DNA from: HK1 sp965204915
Lineage (GTDB): Bacteria > Pseudomonadota > Gammaproteobacteria > HK1
Assembly: GCA_965204915.1 (NCBI GenBank)
Contig: OZ242023.1
Span: 4,898,001 to 4,962,000 of the forward strand
Length of the DNA: 64,000 nucleotides
Direction of reading: 5' to 3'
Positions 56,024 to 64,000 of the stretch are shown here, one piece after another. Within the stretch, counting starts at the first letter, position 1. Each line of letters begins with the position of its first letter. Position numbers and translations under genes: made by a program. The notes below the pieces were generated by a model that made no database searches, was not told the origin of the DNA, and saw nothing but the letters and a program-made list of their open reading frames with translations.

Positions 56024-57802
56024 ATGAGAGAACCCGTGTCGCCGGCTCCAATCAGGACCCTGTCCGGGGTGCTGGCGAACCAGATCGCGGCCGGGGAGGT
56101 CGTGGAGCGCCCCGCCTCCGTCGTCAAGGAGCTGGTGGAGAACGCCCTCGATGCGGATGCGAAGAAGGTCCTCGTCGAGCTCGAGACCGGCGGGGCCCGC
56201 CTGGTCCGGGTGCGCGACGACGGGTTCGGGATCCCCTCCGGCGAGCTCGTGCTGGCGCTCTCGCGCCATGCGACCAGCAAGATCGCGGCCCTCGACGATC
56301 TGGACCGCATCGGGAGCATGGGGTTTCGCGGGGAAGCGCTGCCCAGCATCGCCTCGGTGTCGAGGCTGGTCCTGGAGAGCCGGCCGCGGGACGCGGCCAC
56401 CGGCGCGCGGGTGCGTGTCGACGGCGGGGTGGTGTCGGCGGTGGAGCCCGCGGGGTCGAAGGTCGGGACCTCGGTGGAGGTGCGCGATCTGTTCTTCAAC
56501 GTCCCGGCCCGCCGCAAGTTCCTGCGAACCCCCCGCACCGAGCTCCGCCATGCCGAGGATGCGGTGCGCCGCCTCGCCCTCGCGCGCCCCGACGTCTCGT
56601 TCACCCTCCATCACGATGCCCGCAAGGTCCTCGACGCGAGCCATCGCATGGAGCCCCGGCGCCGTCTCGCGCGCCTGTTGGGGGAGGAGTTCCCGGCAGG
56701 CGCGTTGGAGCTCTCCTTCGACGCGGGGGATCTCTCGATGCACGGATTCCTGGCCCCGCCGGATGCGGCGCGACCCCGCCCGGACCTTCAGTTCCTCTTC
56801 GTGAACGGGCGGAGCGTGCGCGACGACGTCGTGCGGCATGCGGTTCGGGTCGGATTCGGGGATACGCTGGCGGGTGTGGCGTATCCGGCGTTCGTGCTCC
56901 ACCTCGGCATCGATCCGGCCGCGGTCGACGTGAACGTGCACCCGACCAAGCACGAAGTCCGCTTTCGCGAGCCCCGCCACGTCCACGACTTCGTCCGCCA
57001 CGCGATCTCGCGGGCGCTGGGCGGATTCACCTCGGAGGCGTCCCCGGAGACCGCCGCCCTCGCGCTCGATGCCGGTACGCCGTCTCCGGAAACCACCGCG
57101 CCGGGGCCGGAGGCCGCGACACCGGGGACGGGGATTGCCGAGCCGGGGGCGTCTCGTCCAGGGGCTTATCCGATCGGGCGACCGGGCGGGAGCGCGCGTC
57201 CCGGCGCAGGCCAGGTCCGCGACCATCTCGCCGGGTACGCCGCGCTGTCGGCGGCCCCCCGCCCCGCCGGGTCCGGCACCGCCCCCGGGCAGGTACGCCT
57301 CGGCGGCTACGTTCTCGTCGAAGGTCGGGAGAAGCTGCTGCTGATCGACCTCGGGGCGGGCCGCCGGGCACTGGTATGCGATCGGCTCGGTGAATCCACC
57401 CGGACGACCGCCCCGGTCTCCCGGCCGTTGCTGATTCCTCATACGCGGGCGGTGCCCGAGGCCGACGCCGACGCAGTGGACGAGGCGAGTACCTCGCTCC
57501 GGTCGCTGGGGATCGAGATCCGCCGCGGTGCCCCCGGCTCGATCACCCTCCGGGCGATCCCTGCGTGCCTCACGGGAATCGCGCCCGGTGATCTGCTCGA
57601 TGCCGTCGCCGGCTGGGCGAAGCAGTCGGGTCCGGTGCCGGCTCTGATCGATTCGCTCGCGGCATTGGCGGGGTCATGCCCCTTCGATGGTGACGTCGGC
57701 GACGTCATCGACGCGGCGGCCGGGGGCCGGCTCGGCGCCGCGGTGACCGCCGTCGACGAGGCGATGCTTCGCGACATGGTCGCCGGCGCGACACGGCGAT
57801 GA
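56024..57802 (+). CDS. mutL: DNA mismatch repair protein MutL
   Basis: The 592-residue protein has the GHKL ATPase motifs of MutL: IAAGEVVERPASVVKELVENALDA near 20, RDDGFGIP near 65, RGEALPSIASV near 100 and TSVEVRDLFFNVPARRKFL near 145. The linker (about 340-430) is Pro/Ala/Gly-rich. The C-terminal domain lacks the DQHAxxE metal motif of endonuclease-type MutL proteins, as in Escherichia coli, where MutH supplies the cut. The gene starts nine bases after rlmD, and AAGGAG lies about a dozen bases ahead of the ATG. miaA follows after four bases. Confidence 0.95.
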   Translation: MREPVSPAPIRTLSGVLANQIAAGEVVERPASVVKELVENALDADAKKVLVELETGGARLVRVRDDGFGIPSGELVLALSRHATSKIAALDDLDRIGSMGFRGEALPSIASVSRLVLESRPRDAATGARVRVDGGVVSAVEPAGSKVGTSVEVRDLFFNVPARRKFLRTPRTELRHAEDAVRRLALARPDVSFTLHHDARKVLDASHRMEPRRRLARLLGEEFPAGALELSFDAGDLSMHGFLAPPDAARPRPDLQFLFVNGRSVRDDVVRHAVRVGFGDTLAGVAYPAFVLHLGIDPAAVDVNVHPTKHEVRFREPRHVHDFVRHAISRALGGFTSEASPETAALALDAGTPSPETTAPGPEAATPGTGIAEPGASRPGAYPIGRPGGSARPGAGQVRDHLAGYAALSAAPRPAGSGTAPGQVRLGGYVLVEGREKLLLIDLGAGRRALVCDRLGESTRTTAPVSRPLLIPHTRAVPEADADAVDEASTSLRSLGIEIRRGAPGSITLRAIPACLTGIAPGDLLDAVAGWAKQSGPVPALIDSLAALAGSCPFDGDVGDVIDAAAGGRLGAAVTAVDEAMLRDMVAGATRR

Positions 57803-57806
57803 ACGC

Positions 57807-58802
57807 ATGCGGCCTGTCGAGGCCAATCCCTCGATCCCCGCCGGGAGCGGCGCCGATCCCGTCATATTCCTGATGGGGCCTACCGCTGCGGGCAAGACCC
57901 GGAGCGCGGCCGAGCTCGCCGCAAGCGGCCCCTACGAGATCGTCAGCGTCGATTCGGCGCTGGTGTTCCGGCATCTGGACGTAGGCACCGGCAAGCCCGG
58001 CCGGGAGCTGCGCGCCCGGGCGCCGCATCGACTCATCGACATTCGGAACCCGGACGAACGCTACTCGGCGGCCGAGTTCCGCGACGACGCCCTGCGCGCG
58101 ATCGCGGACATCCGGGCCTCGGGGAACATCCCGCTGCTCGTGGGGGGGACGGGGCTGTACTTTCGAGCGCTGGAGCGCGGTCTCGCGGCGCTGCCCCCGG
58201 CGGATCCGGCGACGCGGGCGGAGATCGAGCGGGAGGCGGACCGTATCGGATGGCCGGCGATGCACGCGCGGCTTGCCGGTATCGATCCGGAAGCGGCGCG
58301 GCGCATCCATCCGAACGATCCGCAGCGCATCCAGCGCGCGCTGGAAGTGCACGCCCTCACCGGCCGGCCGATGTCGGAGCTGCTCGCCCGCGGGCGCCGC
58401 GGCGGTCTTGCCGGGCCGGTATGCCGCATCGTGATCGAGCCGGCGGATCGGGATGCGCTCCACCGGAGCATCGCGGCACGGTTCCTGGGCATGCTCGACG
58501 CCGGCCTGATCGACGAGGTCCGCGCGCTGAAGCGGTGCTGGCGGCTGACGGAGCGCAGCGCCTCGATGCGCCTGGTCGGCTACCGGCAGGTGTGGGCCTG
58601 TCTCGCGGGGCGGTGCACGCGCGAGGAGATGACCGCGCGGGCGATCGCCGCAACGCGCCAGCTCGCCCGGCGCCAGCTCACGTGGCTGCGCGCGGAGCGG
58701 AACGCCGTGCGCATCGACTGCCACGCGCCGGACGTTGCGGAGCGCGTTGCCGCCTGCGCCGGGTCGTTCGTCGAGGGCGCCGTGCGCAGGCCGCCGTTCT
58801 GA
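57807..58802 (+). CDS. miaA: tRNA dimethylallyltransferase
   Basis: The 331-residue enzyme adds a dimethylallyl group to A37 of tRNAs that read UNN codons. It has the P-loop GPTAAGKTRSA near residue 22, SVDSALVFRHLDVGTGKPG near 48, and LLVGGTGLYFRALERGL near 112, with the zinc-independent C-terminal helix region. The first 15 residues are an extra. It is the last gene of the operon that begins with pssA, and it is followed by a convergent ruvX gene. The mutL-miaA order is typical of gammaproteobacteria. Confidence 0.95.
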   Translation: MRPVEANPSIPAGSGADPVIFLMGPTAAGKTRSAAELAASGPYEIVSVDSALVFRHLDVGTGKPGRELRARAPHRLIDIRNPDERYSAAEFRDDALRAIADIRASGNIPLLVGGTGLYFRALERGLAALPPADPATRAEIEREADRIGWPAMHARLAGIDPEAARRIHPNDPQRIQRALEVHALTGRPMSELLARGRRGGLAGPVCRIVIEPADRDALHRSIAARFLGMLDAGLIDEVRALKRCWRLTERSASMRLVGYRQVWACLAGRCTREEMTARAIAATRQLARRQLTWLRAERNAVRIDCHAPDVAERVAACAGSFVEGAVRRPPF

Positions 58803-59006
58803 GGGCCGCCCTCGCCACTTCGCGTCATTTCCGGAAGCCGTCGAGAAGGCGCCTCCCGGCTTCCCCGGCCGCGAAGTGCCGTCAAGGACGCGGGAACCCG
58901 AAGATCCTGGATCCGGAGATGCCGGCGCGGGATGGAGCCCGGCCGTCGCGTCGCCCTTCCGGCGTATCCGATCGAGCGCCTGCCCGTCCCGCCCGGCCGC
59001 GCCGGA

Positions 59007-59444
59007 TCAATCTCCGGCGGGCGTTTCGGCTCGATCATCCTCCGAGAACCATCCCTCCAGAATGATCTGCGCCGCGATCGGATCGGGGCCGGCGCGGCGG
59101 GATCCGCTCTCGATGAGGCGGGTCCAGGCTTCGCGGGTGGAGAGCCGCTCGTCCGCGAGGTGGACCGGCAGCCCCGAGCGCTCTCGCAGGCGATTCGCGA
59201 ACCGGCGTGCCCGGGTGGTGATCCACTGCCCGGTCCCGTCCATGTTGAGCGGGAGACCGACGACCAGGGCATCGGGCTTCCAGGCGGCGAGGAGCCGATC
59301 GATGGCGCTCCAGTCCGGCCTCGTCCCCCGCACCGGAATCGTCTCCAGCGGAGTCGCGGTGCGCGTCACGGTCTGTCCGATCGCGCTCCCGATCCGTTTT
59401 TCGCCGAAATCGAACGCGATCAGCGTCTTCGTCTCATCCGCCAT
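59007..59444 (-). CDS. ruvX: Holliday junction resolvase-like protein RuvX/YqgF
   Basis: The 145-residue protein has the RNase H-like fold of YqgF: AFDFGEKRIGSAIG at about 10-23 with the first catalytic aspartate, VVGLPLNMDGTG near 68, and LADERLST near 103. It takes part in 16S rRNA end maturation and possibly branch processing. The start at 59444 gives the family N-terminus. It is convergent with miaA and stands alone, upstream of no partner such as YqgE. Confidence 0.93.
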   Translation of the reverse strand: MADETKTLIAFDFGEKRIGSAIGQTVTRTATPLETIPVRGTRPDWSAIDRLLAAWKPDALVVGLPLNMDGTGQWITTRARRFANRLRERSGLPVHLADERLSTREAWTRLIESGSRRAGPDPIAAQIILEGWFSEDDRAETPAGD

Positions 59445-59608
59445 GTCCGCTCTCGTCGCATCCGGCCAACGGATCCGCGTCTTCCCGGTGCCGTGGAGCG
59501 CGGACGCACCCGCGCCGTCGCGGCGTGGTCGGGTGTCGTCTCGCCCGCATGGTAGCGCACACCGTGACGGTCCCCGCCACCCGGCGCTCCTCCGAGGCCG
59601 GGAGGTTC

Positions 59609-60766
59609 TCAGCTCCGCCGGGCCCCGGCCACGATCAGCAGGAACATCGCGTAGGCGGCCATCAGTACGACGGGCATCGCGCTTCCCCCGAACCGGTCCA
59701 TGGCGCCGCCGCCGAGCGACGGCCAGATGAACGCGCCGACGCAGAACATCACACTGAGCATCGCGGACGCGGCGCTCAGATCGGCGCCCTCGAACCGCCG
59801 GCCGAGGAGCACCAGGGACAGCGTATAGAGCCCGCCGAGCGCGCCCCCGTAGAAGAACATGAACACCATGCCGATCACGGTGTGCGGGAGCGCCCACGGA
59901 AACGCGGCCGAGCCCGCGAGCAGGGCGGTCCCGATGGCCGCGGCGATCGCGCGGTTGCTCACGCGGTCCGCGAGCCAGCCGATCGGGTACTGCAATGCCA
60001 TGCTGCCGATCGCGAGCACCGTGAGCAGCCGGATCCCGTCCACCTCGTCGAGTCCGATCCCCACCGCGTAGATCGGGAGGAAGGTCAGCAGCACCGCGTC
60101 GCCGGCCGCGAACACGAAGTATCCGAACATCGCCACCGGCGCGATCAGCACGTAGCGCGCGAGCGGCCCGGAGGTCTTGCCCCTGAGCCTCGGGGCCGAG
60201 CCGAGCGCGCCGGCCAGCACCGCCGCGGCGACGAGCAGCAGGGCGATGGTGACCAGGAACGGCGCCCAGCCGTCCGCACCGGTGATCGACAGGATCATCG
60301 GTCCGAGGGCGAAGCCGGCGGAGACCACGACGCCGAAGATCGCGATGGTGCGGCCCCGGTGCGACTCGTGCGCGACGTGGTTCACCCACGCCTCGCCCGA
60401 GATCCACAGGAAGCTCGCCGCCATCCCGAGCGCGAACCGCAGCAGAAACCACAGCCACACGTTGGGAAAGGCGCGAAGCAGCACGAGCAGCACCGCCTCC
60501 GCGAGTATCGACGCCAGCATCAGCAGGGCGGGGCCGCGGCTGCGCATCAGTCGCGAGGCGAGTGGGGCGACCGCGAAGACCGCGATGAAGTAGGCGCCGG
60601 TGTTGAGCCCGATGAGGGTCTCGTCGACCCCCTGGTGGCTGAGCACCAGCGAGAGCAGCGGCATCGTCAGGCCGTGGCCGAAGCTTGCGACCGCGAGCGC
60701 GACGGTGGCGACGACGAGCTGTCGCCAGCGGGGGTCCTGTACGGCCACGGCAAGCGATCCGGACAT
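59609..60766 (-). CDS. YcaD-like MFS transporter
   Basis: The 385-residue protein has 12 spans, with GRTIAIFGVVVSAGFALGP near residue 138 (an MFS motif B region in YcaD-like proteins) and a second-half repeat. The substrate is unknown. The start at 60766 has no good Shine-Dalgarno sequence. It lies downstream of the glycosyltransferase gene on the same strand by 36 bases and may be read with it. Confidence 0.8.
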   Translation of the reverse strand: MSGSLAVAVQDPRWRQLVVATVALAVASFGHGLTMPLLSLVLSHQGVDETLIGLNTGAYFIAVFAVAPLASRLMRSRGPALLMLASILAEAVLLVLLRAFPNVWLWFLLRFALGMAASFLWISGEAWVNHVAHESHRGRTIAIFGVVVSAGFALGPMILSITGADGWAPFLVTIALLLVAAAVLAGALGSAPRLRGKTSGPLARYVLIAPVAMFGYFVFAAGDAVLLTFLPIYAVGIGLDEVDGIRLLTVLAIGSMALQYPIGWLADRVSNRAIAAAIGTALLAGSAAFPWALPHTVIGMVFMFFYGGALGGLYTLSLVLLGRRFEGADLSAASAMLSVMFCVGAFIWPSLGGGAMDRFGGSAMPVVLMAAYAMFLLIVAGARRS

Positions 60767-60802
60767 CCGGGCGTCCGCCGTCGAACGAGACGAGAGCGCG
60801 GA

Positions 60803-61876
60803 TTACCCGCCTGCGCTCGTATTCCGCGGATCCGGACGTGCCCCGTTCGAGCACCCGGCCTCCTCGGGTACCGGAGCGGGCGGCGAAAGTCCACCGGCCG
60901 GATCCTGTCCGGGTGCTGGCGCAGGCCGTACTTCTCCATCCGCTTCGCCGGTACCGCCCATGCTTCGACGGCGAAGGCCGTTCGGGCTCCGGATTCCCGA
61001 TGAGGCGTCGATGGGCCGTAACCGCTCTGCGCAACGTGGCGCGGCGAGGAAAAGGGCCACCACGCTGCCCGCCACGCCCGTCGTCCACGCGGCCGGCCAC
61101 GGCGTGCCGGCCGCGTGCGCCGCTGCCGCCACCCCGGCTCCCAGCACGCCGGCGCCACCGAAGCTGATCCAGCGCCTCGGCACGGCGGCGCGAAGGACGC
61201 CACTTCCTATGGAGACCAGCAGCTCCCAGAACACGGCGAAGCTCATCTTGCTGGCCCCCGCGCGCCGGGCGCGGTACTCGACCGGCCGCTCCGCCACGCG
61301 CAACCCGGGCGATGCGGCCAGAAAATCCAGCAGGAACTTGTAGCCGCCGGTCTCGAAGCGGCCGGCCACCCGCTCCCATGCTTCCCGGCGCACCGCAAAG
61401 CAGCCGGCGAACGGATCCCGGATGCCGTGGCAGCGCACCGTGGTACACGCCAGCCAGAGAAGGACCACCGATCCGGCGTAGCGGTGGCGAGGCCAATCCC
61501 GTGGAATGGATGCGTTGGCGACGTATCGGGAGCCGACGGCCAGATCGCGGCCGTCACGCAGATCCTGGAACAGCGTATCCAGTATCTTCGGCTCGTGCTG
61601 GCCATCGCCGTCGATCACCGCAAGGTGCTCCTCGGGCACCTGCTCGAAGCCCGAGCGGATCGCTGTCGCCAATCCCGGCGGACAGTCGATGACGGCGAGA
61701 TCGAGTCCGCAATCGCGCGCCCGGCATTGCGCCTCGGCGACGGTGCGGTCATGGGAGCCGCCGTCCAGCAGATACACCCGGCGGCCAACGGCATGAGGCG
61801 CCAGCTCGGCGAGAACCGGTCCTATGGCCGCTTCCTCGTTCAGCACCGGAACGAGAATCGCCTCTGTCGTCGTCAT
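60803..61876 (-). CDS. Family 2 glycosyltransferase with a hydrophobic C-terminus
   Basis: The 357-residue protein starts with a GT-A domain of the dolichol-phosphate mannosyltransferase class: ILVPVLNEE at 7-15, LLDGGSHDRT at 35-44 and IDGDGQHEP near 88 for nucleotide-sugar and metal binding. It continues to about residue 230, then has two hydrophobic stretches (about 232-270) and a Pro/Ala/Gly-rich, poorly conserved tail of about 75 residues. It probably transfers a sugar to a lipid carrier at the membrane. GGAG precedes the ATG. The tail is unlike typical family members and may reflect a frameshift or late stop. Confidence 0.8.
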   Translation of the reverse strand: MTTTEAILVPVLNEEAAIGPVLAELAPHAVGRRVYLLDGGSHDRTVAEAQCRARDCGLDLAVIDCPPGLATAIRSGFEQVPEEHLAVIDGDGQHEPKILDTLFQDLRDGRDLAVGSRYVANASIPRDWPRHRYAGSVVLLWLACTTVRCHGIRDPFAGCFAVRREAWERVAGRFETGGYKFLLDFLAASPGLRVAERPVEYRARRAGASKMSFAVFWELLVSIGSGVLRAAVPRRWISFGGAGVLGAGVAAAAHAAGTPWPAAWTTGVAGSVVALFLAAPRCAERLRPIDASSGIRSPNGLRRRSMGGTGEADGEVRPAPAPGQDPAGGLSPPAPVPEEAGCSNGARPDPRNTSAGG

Positions 61877-61916
61877 GGCTCTCCGGCCTCCATCTGCTCG
61901 GCGTCCGTCGGCGACA

Positions 61917-62441
61917 TCAGCCTGGCTCCGCCTTGAGGTCCATCACCGTCGCCCGGCTGGCGTCGCGGAGCCGGTCCGGCTCGATCGCGAACAGGCTGAA
62001 CGGCCCGCCCGCCGCCGCCCAGATCCGATCGAAACGAAACAGGTCGGCGTCCATGAACACGTCCAGGGACGTGGCGTGTCCCAGCGGCGGGACGCCACCG
62101 ATCGCGAACCCCGTGGCCTTCCGCACGAAGTCCGCGTCGGCGCGGCCGACCGTCTCGCCCAGCGCGGCGCCGAGCTTGCCGGGGTCGAGCCGGTTGTCGC
62201 CGCTCATCACCGCGACCACCGCGCGGTCACCGGCGCGGAACACCAGGGACTTCGCGATCTCGCCCACCGGGCATCCGACCGCCGCCGCGGCTTCCGCCGC
62301 GGTGCGGACCGAGGCGGGGAGGGTGCGGATCCCGCAATCGAGCGAGGCCGCGGCGAGGGCGGCGCGGAAGCGGTCGGGACCCTTCGTTTTCGCCCCCTTC
62401 GTTCTCCTCCCTTTCGTTCTCCCCCCTTTTGTTCTCCCCAT
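61917..62441 (-). CDS. YbaK/ProX-type aminoacyl-tRNA deacylase
   Basis: The 174-residue protein matches the YbaK/ProX editing domain (IAKSLVFRAGDRAVVAVMSGDNRLDPGKL at about 60-90 and a GGVPPLGH segment near 128), which removes mischarged amino acids from tRNA, mainly Cys or Ala on tRNA-Pro. The gene begins with four tandem 15-base units coding for (x)-R/K-T-K-G, a basic N-terminal extension not expected in the family. GGAGAAGGA lies just ahead of the ATG at 62441. It is divergent from citrate synthase. Confidence 0.85.
   Translation of the reverse strand: MGRTKGGRTKGRRTKGAKTKGPDRFRAALAAASLDCGIRTLPASVRTAAEAAAAVGCPVGEIAKSLVFRAGDRAVVAVMSGDNRLDPGKLGAALGETVGRADADFVRKATGFAIGGVPPLGHATSLDVFMDADLFRFDRIWAAAGGPFSLFAIEPDRLRDASRATVMDLKAEPG
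62379..62438 (-). repeat. Four tandem 15-base units in the ybaK-like gene
   Basis: Directly after the ATG, four units of 15 bases follow, reading GGGAGAACAAAAGGG and close variants. They code for GRTKG, GRTKG, RRTKG and AKTKG. Because the unit length is a multiple of three, changes in copy number would keep the frame and alter only the length of the basic N-terminus. Confidence 0.85.
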
Positions 62442-62623
62442 TGCGTCCTTCTCCGAGGTGGGCGATGCCGTGGCATTCCCGGGCACGAGCGCCGATGCGA
62501 CCTCACCGGTTAGACTCCGCCTTCCGGCCAGGGGACGAGAGCCCGGCGCCCGCAGCCTGCCGCCAATCTTCGAAGGTCCGGGTCCGGCTTTCAACCGGCA
62601 CCCGCAAGAGAGGAATGCGACTC

Positions 62624-63766
62624 ATGACGGATGCGAACCAACCCGCGGTGCACCGCGGCCTGAAGGATCTGTGCTTCGACCGGTCGCCCACCACCCTCAT
62701 CGACGGCCGGGCCGGCGAGCTTCGGTACCGCGGCTACTCGATCCACGATCTGGCCGCGCATTCGTCCTTCGAGGAAACAGCCTGGCTCCTGCTCTACGGC
62801 GAGCTTCCCACCGCGGCCGAGCTCGACGCCTTCGACGCGGCGCTGAAGGAGGCGCGCGAGCTCCCCGGCGCCGTCTACGACGTCATCCGCCTAGTAAAGG
62901 ATGCGCATCCCATGGACGTGCTGCGGACCGCGGTGTCCGCGCTCGCCGCGTTCGACCCCGAGACGGGCGACAACTCCCTGGAGGCGGCCCGTCGCAAGGG
63001 GATTCGGCTCACCTCGCAGGTGCCGATGATCGTGACCGCGCACCACCACATCCGCCAGGGCCGGGCACCCGTGCCGGCGGACGCCGGGCTCGGCCACGCC
63101 GCGAACTTCCTGTACATGCTCAAGGGCGAGGCGCCGAGCGAAGACGCCGCGTCGTTGATGGACACCGACATGGTGCTGCACGCCGAGCACGGCTCGAACG
63201 CATCGTCGTTCGCCGCCAGGGTGGTGGTCAGCACCGAGGCGAACCTCCACGCCGGCATCACCGCGGCGGTGGCGGCGCTCTCCGGTCCCGCGCACGGCGG
63301 CGCGGCGGAGAACGTGATGCACATGGCCAGGGAGATCGGCGATCCGTCGCAGGCGGCGGCCTACGTCAAGGCGAAGCGCAAGGCGCGCGAGCCGGTCATG
63401 GGCTTCGGACACCGGGTCTACCGGGCGGAAGACCCGCGGGCGCGGCACATGCGGGCAGGCGTGAAGCGGCTCTCCGAGGAGATGGGGCAGCCGCACTGGT
63501 ACGAGATCCTGGAAGCCCTCGTCGAGGCGATGCGCCCCTATGCCCGGCACGGGGTGAACGTGAACGTGGACTTCTACGCCGGCGTCGTCTACCACCTGCA
63601 CGGGGTGCCCCAGGATCTGTTCGTGCCGATCTTCGCCATCGGCCGCATCCCGGGCTGGGCGGTGCAGGCGATGGAGCAGCTCGGGAACAACATCCTGATC
63701 CGCCCGCGGCTTCTCTATACCGGCCCCGAGGCCCGCGAGTACGTTCCGATCGAGGCGCGCGGCTGA
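62624..63766 (+). CDS. Citrate synthase family protein
   Basis: The 380-residue enzyme is in the citrate/2-methylcitrate synthase family. The catalytic histidine lies in HAEHGSNASSFAARV near 185, a second in GPAHGGAAENV near 220, VMGFGHRVY near 258 and the catalytic aspartate in NVNVDFYAGVVYHLHG near 316. The length (about 380) fits type II or 2-methylcitrate synthases, not the longer 430-residue gltA type. The ATG at 62624 has an AGAGAGGA nine bases upstream; another ATG nine bases earlier overlaps that sequence. Which of oxaloacetate plus acetyl- or propionyl-CoA is the main pair cannot be told by eye. Confidence 0.88.
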   Translation: MTDANQPAVHRGLKDLCFDRSPTTLIDGRAGELRYRGYSIHDLAAHSSFEETAWLLLYGELPTAAELDAFDAALKEARELPGAVYDVIRLVKDAHPMDVLRTAVSALAAFDPETGDNSLEAARRKGIRLTSQVPMIVTAHHHIRQGRAPVPADAGLGHAANFLYMLKGEAPSEDAASLMDTDMVLHAEHGSNASSFAARVVVSTEANLHAGITAAVAALSGPAHGGAAENVMHMAREIGDPSQAAAYVKAKRKAREPVMGFGHRVYRAEDPRARHMRAGVKRLSEEMGQPHWYEILEALVEAMRPYARHGVNVNVDFYAGVVYHLHGVPQDLFVPIFAIGRIPGWAVQAMEQLGNNILIRPRLLYTGPEAREYVPIEARG

Positions 63767-63891
63767 ATTCTTCGAGCGACGGGAAACGGATTCGAGGGCG
63801 GAAGGCGCGCGGGCGGAGCCCCGGCGCACACGCCGGCGGCCGTAGCTCGTGGGAGGGTTCGAGCCGGATCCAAGGGGAGGAGGCGAGGACG

Positions 63892-64000
63892 ATGGTGGAG
63901 GACTACTTCCCGGCGACCTACTGCGACGGCCGCGCCCGGTTCCTCTCCGCGTGCCTGGACGCGCGGGCGCCGGTGGCGAGCTACCGCAATCCCCACTCCG
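63892..64000 (+). CDS. DUF2817 family protein (3' end outside window)
   Basis: The first 36 codons are visible: MVEDYFPATYCDGRARFLSACLDARAPV and so on, which resembles the opening of DUF2817 proteins (M14-like zinc carboxypeptidase fold). GGGGAGGAGG lies ahead of the ATG. The catalytic part lies outside the window, so the assignment is tentative. Confidence 0.5.
   Translation, partial: MVEDYFPATYCDGRARFLSACLDARAPVASYRNPHS

Noticed and set aside
63841..63880. A GGTTCGAGCC string resembling a tRNA T-loop
   Set aside because: No matching acceptor stem, D-arm or anticodon arm around it. No tRNA or rRNA gene was recognised in the window.

Overview
The window is high-GC DNA (roughly two thirds G+C in most places) from a proteobacterium, most likely a gammaproteobacterium. 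The evidence is a mutL-miaA pair, a MutL lacking the DQHA-type endonuclease motif, RlmD, RuvX/YqgF and PssA of proteobacterial type, and ATTCCCGC...GCGGGAAT hairpin repeats. Betaine- and oligopeptide-type ABC transporters, an MttB-family methyltransferase and several diiron hydroxylase-like proteins suggest a heterotroph that uses osmolytes and amino compounds. The genus cannot be told from the sequence.

Layout. 1-11.8 kb: mixed catabolic and membrane-lipid genes: a Gfo/Idh oxidoreductase, a fatty acid desaturase divergent from cysteine synthase, a GFA-type zinc protein, a GPP34 protein, a truncated sterol desaturase, an amidohydrolase, PobA, an SDR, two small proteins, a fatty acid hydroxylase and an ornithine cyclodeaminase-like protein. 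11.9-24.7 kb: a nine-gene minus-strand defence island. It carries the DNA phosphorothioation genes sspA-sspB-sspC-sspD, a strikingly AT-rich two-gene cassette (DUF262 protein plus a two-helix membrane protein), then an SF2 helicase, a MutL/MORC-like GHKL ATPase and a PLD-fold nuclease. No SspE with an HNH domain is present, so the five downstream genes are the candidate restriction or effector half of the system. 24.9-37 kb: TauE permease, PLP decarboxylase, a lipoprotein, a UMF1 transporter, RecD2, a Uma2 nuclease-like protein, an MttB homologue and an AAA-like ATPase with a nuclease-like tail. 37-38 kb: an orphan NHLP-type RiPP precursor and a glycine-rich small protein. 38-44.3 kb: an oligopeptide ABC transporter. 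44.5-48 kb: a DUF2235 hydrolase followed by damaged genes: an aldehyde dehydrogenase with an internal deletion, a fragment of a type IIG restriction-methylation enzyme, and an antitoxin with a truncated PIN toxin. 48-51.7 kb: a betaine-type ABC transporter. 52-58.8 kb: a housekeeping operon (small ORF, pssA, uracil-DNA glycosylase, exonuclease, rlmD, mutL, miaA). 59-64 kb: ruvX, an MFS protein, a glycosyltransferase, a YbaK protein, citrate synthase and the start of a DUF2817 protein.

Three themes stand out. First, the phosphorothioation locus is coupled to a helicase/GHKL/PLD module. Second, two copies of a nested inverted-repeat element differ by inversion of their centre. Third, four genes have a -10-like hexamer exactly six bases before the ATG, which suggests leaderless transcription. 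Several genes (sterol desaturase, aldehyde dehydrogenase, type IIG enzyme, PIN toxin) are visibly broken, so gene loss is active in this genome.
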